Shown piece by piece: positions 56,272-64,000 of a DNA stretch of 64,000 nt (position 1 is the first letter of the stretch; each line of letters starts with the position of its first letter). The translations under genes and the position numbers were made by a program. The stretch spans positions 682,001 through 746,000 of the forward strand of contig CM066308.1 in the NCBI GenBank assembly GCA_033807695.1. Direction: 5' to 3'. The notes below the pieces were generated by a model. The model ran no database searches. It saw only the letters and a program-made list of their open reading frames with translations, and was not told where the DNA came from. The DNA comes from Daedaleopsis sinensis (taxonomy: Eukaryota; Basidiomycota; Agaricomycetes; Polyporales; Polyporaceae).

Positions 56272-58378
56272 AGCTGGAGTGAGAACGAATGTGCCGGTTT
56301 GTGACGAGGGCGGTCGGCGACGGCGGCGCCCTACTCACTATGCCCTAAATTCGTAACGAGCATGTCCTGTCCGAGCGGTCGTGCTCTCGCACATTGTCCG
56401 CGGCTGTGGACAATCGATAGTTCAGCACATCACTGAGTAAGCAGTCCTCTTCGGTGGTAGACCCGGAGATGACTGGGAGAAAGGGACGACGAACGCAATG
56501 TATCTCGCTTCCAGGGCCCTGATCTCCACCGCGCCAGATACACGTTACGCTTCCGCCTTCGCCGAGGAGCGTGCGCAGCAGGAAGCCAGCATGCTGACAG
56601 CTTAGCGACGCACGGGCACTCTGTGTAATCTGCGCAGTCGAGTTGTCGAGCACCCACTCCGCGATCCACGTCGCGGAAGTGAGTGCCATTTCAGGACCTG
56701 GTCGCCGCCGCCGGGGAGTCGTCGGGACGCCCGTGTTATCTTCAACTTGCGTAGTGGAGTGGGTCGGTCGGTGTACGCGGTGCATGATTTATCTGAAAGC
56801 ATCTGAGGCGACGTGCTAACACTAATCAGGGCACACGGGGGGTAGTGCACGAACAAGTTCGCTGCCTTGCTTTGTGACTGTGACTCTGATTCTGAACAGA
56901 TCTATGAGAAGGTAGCGATTGGAGCACAGCATGCAGGGTCATCGACGATAAGATACGTACTATAGATGGTGCTACCCAAGCGAGATACGCACCCTGCGGA
57001 GAGCCGACAACGAACGTGTGGATCCGGGGACGCCGTATCGACTCGAGGCAGCGGCTTCGGAGAAATAGCACCATTAATGATGAGACACACAACAAGGTTG
57101 CGCACTGTCCATGGCGCAACTGCAAGATGTCACACGAGCGGGCTCTGATGGTGGTCCGTTTCACTGTTCCAGAGGGAGGAGCTTGGAAGCATGTTGATCT
57201 TGGCATGTTACAGTGACTGATCTTGACGAGCCGCGAGAGGCCCCGCCATAGTGGACCGAATGCGCCGGCCTCCACGAGCATTCCTTCGTCACGACCACGC
57301 TGCGCGAGTGGGATGCGCAGCACGCCTGCCGTGTGGATGTGAGACCCGACATCACCGAGTAGGAAAGTCCGCACAGACTGGAGCATGGTGGTGCGGCGTG
57401 CGTTCGCAGTCGGCGTCCGACTGCGGGCCACCGTCGCCCTCGTCACCAGAAGCGTACCTGCTTCGAGTTCTATATGTCGTCGCCATACTCACTGACATGC
57501 TCATGTCCACGATGCTCTAGACAAACAGAGTCAGCACGCGTACTTCCGCAGTGGAGTAGAATCTGTGACTGACACTGCAATGACCATCACCAGCATGAGT
57601 TCCCGCCCGGCCCCGGATGCGCTCGCCTCCCGAGTCCGTTAGGAGATGCGTGAGTGGTCACCGTTTCCCAGCGGAACTCGCAGGCTCCCGCGCCACCCTG
57701 GGACGCTGCAGACCCTCTGGGAAACCGCAACGGACGTTGGGCCCGAAGCAGCGCTCACAGTGTGACTTTCCGTGCCGGGCTCTGGGCAGCACTCGAGCCT
57801 GCGCCCCGACGATGCGAGCATGGATGTGCTCCCGAATGCCCTTCCACCTCCTTCTACACCCACCACCCACCACGCCCTCCGATGCGCATCGGGGAAAGCG
57901 GAGAAACTGGTCCGCCCCAGCGCTGAGATAGCGGGCTCTGCACGACAATCGCGAGGGTGTGATAGAGGAGGCTTGGTTCGGAGAGCCGGTATAGTCTATA
58001 GAGACCGCGGCTGCACACACTCAGGCCTCAGGCCTCATGCTTCGTGCGCGTGAGGGGAGGGAGAGCGGCTCGCGCACTACGGCCTACTGAGTGCGATAGG
58101 CGGGGAGCGCGACCGCAATCAGAGCACTGAGAGCAGGACCTGGCAGTGGAATGGAAGTTAGGGAAGTCGGACACCGAGCGGTGGGACGCCTGCGCTCGGC
58201 GAAACCAGGCGGGCGGCGGGCAGTCTGGGGCGAGCATGAGAAGCCCGAGGTTTCCGCCGCGCCAGCGCTCTCGCGCCCCATCCGGGTCCCGATGAGGGGG
58301 CAGACATGCAAGCATCGCTGCTTCGTCCGCGTCGGAGCGCTGCTCTGCGCGCCGAGCGCCGAGCGACGACAGGGCCAG

Positions 58379-58440
58379 GGTGAGCGCGAGATCGATGTCG
58401 ATGTCGAGGGTGAGGGTGAGGGTGAAAGCGAGGAAGGTAT
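58379..58440 (+). repeat. GGGTGA-type short repeat
   Basis: A run with several GGGTGA units and GATGTCGATGTC, imperfect. It is part of the low-complexity sequence of the gene-poor region. Confidence 0.6.
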
Positions 58441-61400
58441 GCCAGGCGCGGGCTAGACCACTCCGTCTGGGGTGACGGAGACGATTGTTTCCGAGGGTGA
58501 TAAGTATGGCGGGAGCTCGAGGGTATAGATCTGAGTGGTGCCGGCGGAGGGCGAGGGTTCGCGATGCGGTGGCGCTGCGACATCGTGGGGTCCCAAGCCC
58601 GCAGAACGCACGAACGGAACGGAAGGGGGAGCGGGTCGCGCGGTGGTGCATTCAATCGATATGGCATTCGATCTGGGTCGAGGCCCTCGCGGGCTGCTGT
58701 CCGCTGTAGTACTGCGTGTATGTGCTATACAGCAGAACATCACGAAGCACGAAGTTGTCGCACTGGCATGGCACGTGCCACACCTCTAGCCCTGGCTGAC
58801 GGCTGTGACGTGCTACCAATACACTCGAGCTATTGAGCATGATCACCGGGCTCGTGGCAGGCAGCGGAGGTCTGTGTAGCAGTGCACAGCAGAAGGACCC
58901 TGCTGGGAGCACCAGCTGAGCCAGTCGGAAGACTCGGAGAAGCCACCCCAGTCCTGCCAGTGCCCGCGCCGGCCTGGTAGGGACACGTAGCCAGGCCTCG
59001 AACACGAGCTCCCGCGCCGCGGGACCTGAACCTGAGCGCGAACGCGATTTCTCGACCCTCGACCACGACGCAGACTAACCGTGTGCACCCGCTGGGTATG
59101 ACGCCGCGCGCGCTGTAGGGGATAGTTGCCGGGCAGCCCGCTCCCTGCAGTCCGCCCGGGACCACGGCCGCAGAACGCGGAGGCATTGGTGGGAGCTCCA
59201 AGCCAGCCCGCGCATGCGCAACACCTGACATACGCGCACATCGCAGACATACGTAGTTAGTACATGCAGAGTCGGAGTCGCGGCGCAGGCATCGCTGGAC
59301 CGCTGTGCACCCGAGGTGGATATGAGACGGGGATGCGCCGAGATGCGTCACGGCGCGCGTGCAGACAGCGCTGTCGGTGCCAAGTACCGGTGACAATAGT
59401 AGTCGGTACATGACCTCAGAGCAAACGGCCCCGCGTCCCGACGCGCCAGAGCCGACGAGAAGACAACGACGAAAGGGGGAGGAGAACTGCCGGTGGAGAG
59501 GGCAGTGAGAGAGGCCGTTGGAGTGCGGTCCGACCTCGACGACTGCAGGCGAGCTCGACGGCGGGTCCTACGGCCCAGAGTCGAGACGAGTGTTGCCAGG
59601 AGCTTGTACCCGTGAGTATTCGAAACGACGATAGAGGCGGGCAAATACGGATGGATATGCAAGCATGTTGCTGGCCAGGGCAGGACGTCGGCTTGGCACT
59701 GGCACGGTCGCAGGTGCATCGTTTTGCAGTCATAGTGCCAGTGTGCGGGAGGGCGTATATCAGGCACGCCGCTGTAGCGCCGTCTGCGTCCGGAAGAGAA
59801 GTCCGTCGAAGGAGAAGACAGGGAGGACGAGGTACGGGGAAGGGGAAGCCGACGGTGTCTTGTCACAAGAGGACACGGGGTGCCACGCCCACGTGCAGTG
59901 ACTTATCTTGAGCACCGTGACGTGACGCGACGCGACGAGGGCGTCCTACTCATGTCCTACTGACTCCTAAGTACACATCAAGGCAGGTCTTTCCGCGCGA
60001 CCAAGTCGAATTCGCAGGGCGGCGGAAGGCGGAGGTTTAGGAAGTACTGTGGACTCCAACCTGAGCGCAGCCGCGACGTCGATGCAGGTCTGGCCGCGAG
60101 CGTCGAGTCGAGGCGGGCGGACGAACCCCGTTTGCACGCTTCCTCAGAATCCTCTCCAGCGGCAGCTCCAGCATCTCGCATCGCGGGCGTCGACGAGGGG
60201 ATTGTCGCCTCCGGATGGGGTAATGTGACGTGATGGATAGCCGGGGCCGCACTCTCGACTCCCAGCGCGCGCATATTCATAGCTACAGCGTGCGCGTGCG
60301 AACGCCCCGACTGCCCGCTTCGAGTTCGCGCGCGTGCAGTGTGTTGTGTGAGGGGCGCACGGAGGGACGGGAGCAGCTGCAGGTGGGGCGATAGAGAGCA
60401 GCGAAGCTGCGCGCGCGAACGTGAAGGTTCAAACGTTCAAGGGAGAAGGCGGGGCGCGGGAATGCGAAGTGCGCATGCGCGGTCGTGCGGGGCGGACGCG
60501 GTGGCGTGACCGCACGGCGAGCGCATCGACACGCCGCACGGAGACCCGCAGGGGGCCTCAGAGCTCAAGGCCTCAACGGTAGTAGCAGTGCCGCGCGACG
60601 TGCGACGTCCAGGGTTCGACGTTCGACATCCTACGGCCGGGGTTCGCGGTTCCTGGCCACTGTCACGGGCAGGGCCACGACTGCCTGCGTAGCTCATCAG
60701 CCCCCGGGTCGCCGAGACACAAAGAGACCGAAAGACCGAGATGAAGGTGGGAGGGCGACGTCCCCGTCCGCCGCGGACGCAAGGGGGACACGACCTGTCA
60801 AGTCTATTTGTGCTGCGCAGACGTCTGCGCGGGCTCGTGACCACCGGTCGGGTCGCGCACACAAGAGGCCGGCGCACCCAGGATAGTCTCCGCGCAGTGC
60901 GGTCGAGTGGCATGGTCGGGGTCGCAACGCCATTGTGATGCAGCATCTGGTAGCGACTTGTATGTACTGCCCGCTATGTCCGTGGAGATTAAGCCCGTGC
61001 GTCGCGGAGATGTGCATGCAGGAACCCTGACGCGCCATGCAGCCGAAGGGTGCGCACCGACACTGACCGTCCACTGAGAGGTCTGAGGCGCGAGCGAGAG
61101 CATGGGACGACGGGGTGTCCGTGGCGGCAAGTCAGCTGCAGCCCGTTGGGTGCGACGTGCGATTCCCGCGCTAGCGCATCGAGGCGGCGCGAGATATCGG
61201 TAGTAAACCTCAGCAGCAGCGCGCGATCCTCAGCGTTCATCTTCAGGTCTCACGGCAGGGCTTGGGTGCTCCGCGAGATCCGCATCCGCGTCGTCGGGCT
61301 GCGCTCGCGCGGCGAGATGCATATTAGTGATGGGCGATGGGAGATGGGCGATGGAGATAGGAGATGCGGTCTGATCGGTAAGCAGTGTGCGGTGTGCGGT

Positions 61401-61571
61401 AGCCCAAGCGAAAGCCAAAGCGTGCGGTGGGAATGCGAGCGCGACGGTCATCTGCAGGCAAGCGGGAGATTGTAAGACGCCGTCGCCCGTGTGCGTAGAT
61501 CCCTTGCCTTGCCTTGTCCAGCCCTGGCGGGAAGAAGATGCACGCAGGAGATGCATCGAAGCCGCTGTAAA

Positions 61572-61600
61572 TGGGGATGGGGATGGGGATGGGGATGGGA
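61572..61600 (+). repeat. GGGGAT tandem repeat, G-quadruplex candidate
   Basis: Four consecutive GGGGAT units followed by GGGA give five runs of three or more G, enough for an intramolecular G-quadruplex on the plus strand. The flanks continue with looser GAT/GGGA motifs. Confidence 0.75.
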
Positions 61601-63965
61601 GCGGAGAATCAGATGCGGATGCATACGCGGATGTGAACGCGAATGGGAAGAGGGCGAAGACGAAGGCGAATGCGAATCGGTGCTTGCATGCATGCTGGGA
61701 ACGGGGCGTATTCTGCCGGCACGCATGGGCGACATAGCCTAGGGTTAGCACGCCCTTCTGCGTCAATGTGTTAATTTTTAATGAGCAGGGTTGTGCGGGG
61801 ATCTGCAGTCCGAAGAATCACCTCCGCCGCTGCTCGCGGCCGGAGAAACGGCGCTCGTCGGTCGCAGACGATCTGGATCTGCAGCGCTGTATGCTGGGCC
61901 CCTGTCCGTCCCGCAGTGAGTGAAGATGCATTTTGCGGCAAGAGCGACGCGCTTAAGTACTGTCGATGGATGGCTCAGTGGCGATCCATCATCCGTCGCT
62001 GCGGTCCGGGTCGTACAGTACGTACTTCGCGGGAGGGTGTGGCGAGCTTGTTCCTATAGGAATATAGCCAGGCTTCGTTCCTTCGTGCCTCGGGAAGGGC
62101 GCAAAACAAACTCTCGGATAGAATGTGGTAAACTGCCACGCCGTGTTTCCTAGGGTGGTCCGAGGACGGTGCTGGTCGACTCAGAAGGGGTGGGAATTGG
62201 TCTGTTGCTCCTGAGAGAGCGTGAGTCTGTGAGTAATCCTGCACTACAGACGCGTCAAACACGCACCAAAAAGAGCTCCGCTGTAGAAGATGTCAATATT
62301 CGCGAGAGGAAGCTCTGGAGAACGCGGTGGGGTGCTGGCATGCGAAGCCGTCTCGGTCACCCAGCGCTTATGTAACCGAATTGGGTAAGCGATCGTACTG
62401 AACGCCAAAGCGTCAGAGCATGTTGGATTTTTGCGCAGAATAATAGCGACGTACTGCTCATCAGCGGCTGAAAGATATATATGATCTTACCGTCTTATTC
62501 TGATCGATTCTTCTCAGTTCTTGATTAGACGAGCGTGGGGGCTGCTGTTCGACTCGTTGTTGGACGTGGGCGAGGGGAAACTGCATTGCGCAAGTGATAA
62601 GTTGCCTTCTACCCGTACTTCGATACATAAAGCTCAGTTGGTACGTATAGTATTATGCTATCTATGTGTCACAGAGCCTAGCGGCAACTGGACCAACGTG
62701 TACGCCCTTACGTTTGACGAGCCGAGCGGCTCTGCTCTCCACTTCTGCGGCTCCCGACCTCATGGGGGCTGAGCATGCAGAGTGAGTACTGATGTGCCCA
62801 TGAGGGTCATACATTTCAACACATGCAGGCAGCTGTGGGCTACCAACTTGGAATGCCGAAGATCCCAAGTGACTGCCTCACATATGATAAGATATTGGTT
62901 GTGCTCCGGCCGGTTGCCACAGATACAAAACCGGCAGCGACTTGTAGTGATGTCAACAAGAACATGCGTAGCATAGATGGCGGACATTAATGGTGTCAGA
63001 GTTATTCCGATATCACAACAGTGCTTCTGCCAGTGGATCCATGATCACCGACTCGGAGTGAGCAATAGCCTCGCCGCCGCTGGGCGATCACCGACCTTGT
63101 CGGAGGCGCACGCCGTGCACGCCAGAAGCGACGTCGCCGACGGCCCGCCAGAAAGGCCGGCGGGGGACGGAGAATTGCCGGGCGAAAAAATGAAAGAGTG
63201 AGTGGGGTTAACGGCGGGCGACCGAAATCGGTCGAAAACGTGGTCGGGGACGGAGCGCCTAGCAACTGTTGTCCATCTCGGGCGTGGCGGGCCCTAGACA
63301 GCGGATTGACCGGGGCTTCCGAGCGGATGTGGGCAGTGGGAGCCGAGGTCGCGGTCGCAGTCGGGGCGTGAGAGGGTCTGAGACAGTGCGCAAATAGCAC
63401 GGGCGTGAGCTTGGAGGGAGGAGGAGGCTATTCACGGCCGTGTACGATAGACACCTTCCGGGATCTGGCTATCAGTAGTGGGAGCGGTGTATTCCCAGTG
63501 CTGCCAGCCGGCGAATTGAGCTAAAGAAAGAGGGCGGGCAGGTGAGCAGACATCCGACATTCGGTCGAATAGACAATACGAAGCGGGCTGAAGTGCGCAT
63601 TGAGTCGGGCGACGTGTAGCGCAGATGCCGCTTCGAGCTCGAGCGGCGGGGGGCGCGGCAGAGTGGATTGGGCGGACTAATGTCGGGAGGTAGCGATAGG
63701 ATAGGAAGAGGGCGGGGACGTGACAGGTGCCTGTGACTGAGAAGAGCGTCTGCTGAAATCTCGGGATTTCCCCATCTTCCAACTCCGCTCGTCAGGCGCC
63801 CATGTGCGCGTCCTGCGTGAAACTGACGCGGCCTTCCTCGTCCTCCCTTCATATACGCGCTTGTTCTCTCTCTTTCTGCCCCCACTCGCCCCTCCTCATC
63901 GTCCGATACATTCCGCACGTCGTCGTCCACGCATACATCCACGCTCACCCCAAATCCCGCCCACG

Positions 63966-64000
63966 ATGCCCGACGGCTCCTTCGCACACCCCCAGCAGCG
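63966..64000 (+). CDS. possible start of a gene cut by the window edge
   Basis: An ATG at 63966 in a CACG-ATGC context opens MPDGSFAHPQQ and runs off the edge. The preceding 120 bases are C/T-rich, as in promoters of expressed fungal genes. Too little remains to name it. Confidence 0.4.
   Translation, partial: MPDGSFAHPQQ

Larger units (their letters stand above)
56272..63965. other. Gene-poor region, 7.7 kb
   Basis: No gene with recognisable family motifs or coherent exons is visible. Several open frames exist because the sequence is GC-rich, for example minus-strand frames at 56345-56785 (which includes MALTSATWIAEWVLDNSTAQ) and 56826-57446, and a helix-like minus-strand start at 61240 (MNAEDRALLLRFTTDISRRL). 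None has supporting splice structure. Short G-rich repeats lie at 58379-58440 and 61572-61600. No transposase, reverse transcriptase or long terminal repeat was recognised. Confidence 0.45.

Noticed and set aside
56826..57446. Minus-strand 206-codon open frame
   Set aside because: GC-rich frame without family features, splice structure or promoter; more likely chance.

Overview
The window is nuclear DNA of a filamentous basidiomycete, most likely a wood-decay agaricomycete of the Polyporales type; this is inferred, not proven. The evidence is: genes broken by many 45-70 nt GT-AG introns; recognisable fungal housekeeping genes (AP-2 sigma, a UBC1/UBE2K-type E2, a GLO3-type Arf-GAP, ROT1, anthranilate phosphoribosyltransferase); F-box genes; two GH12 cellulase/xyloglucanase genes; and a small secreted protein of a kind common in polypores. 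No bacterial-type operons, CRISPR arrays or plasmid functions are visible.

Layout. 0-20 kb: small secreted protein (-), a conserved fungal protein with a GSYNW motif (-), ROT1 (-), TRP4-like gene (+) with an unusually long intron, a gene with an XPA-C-like domain (-), two tandem short-chain dehydrogenases (SDR1 and SDR2, -), AP-2 sigma (-), tRNA-Glu(CTC) (+), a GNAT acetyltransferase (-) and a UBC/UBA E2 enzyme (-). 21-31 kb: two paralogous thiamine-diphosphate enzymes (+) enclosing a GH12 gene and an unrelated SDR (all +), then an F-box gene (-). 34-51 kb: an inverted segmental duplication. The left arm (about 34.4-39.3 kb) and right arm (about 44.3-50.4 kb) carry the same four genes in mirror order: metallo-beta-lactamase-fold lactonase, F-box protein, MGxxxS-type SDR, and an acidic hypothetical protein. 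Between the arms lie a second GH12 gene and the Arf-GAP gene. In the left arm the F-box gene and the acidic gene are broken; in the right arm all four read intact. 52-56 kb: another F-box gene split by a frameshift, and the second GSYNW gene (+). 56.3-63.9 kb is a gene-poor stretch, and a gene may begin at the right edge.

No single pathway joins the genes. The main theme is local duplication: four SDRs of one subfamily, two ThDP enzymes, two GH12 enzymes, two lactonase-like hydrolases, two GSYNW proteins and several F-box genes. The most interesting signals are the inverted duplication, the very uneven divergence along the two lactonase copies (pointing to gene conversion), the predicted N-myristoylation signal shared by the four SDRs, and unusually long introns in TRP4 and ROT1. 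Splice sites were assigned by eye, using reading-frame continuity, family alignment from memory and comparison between paralogs.
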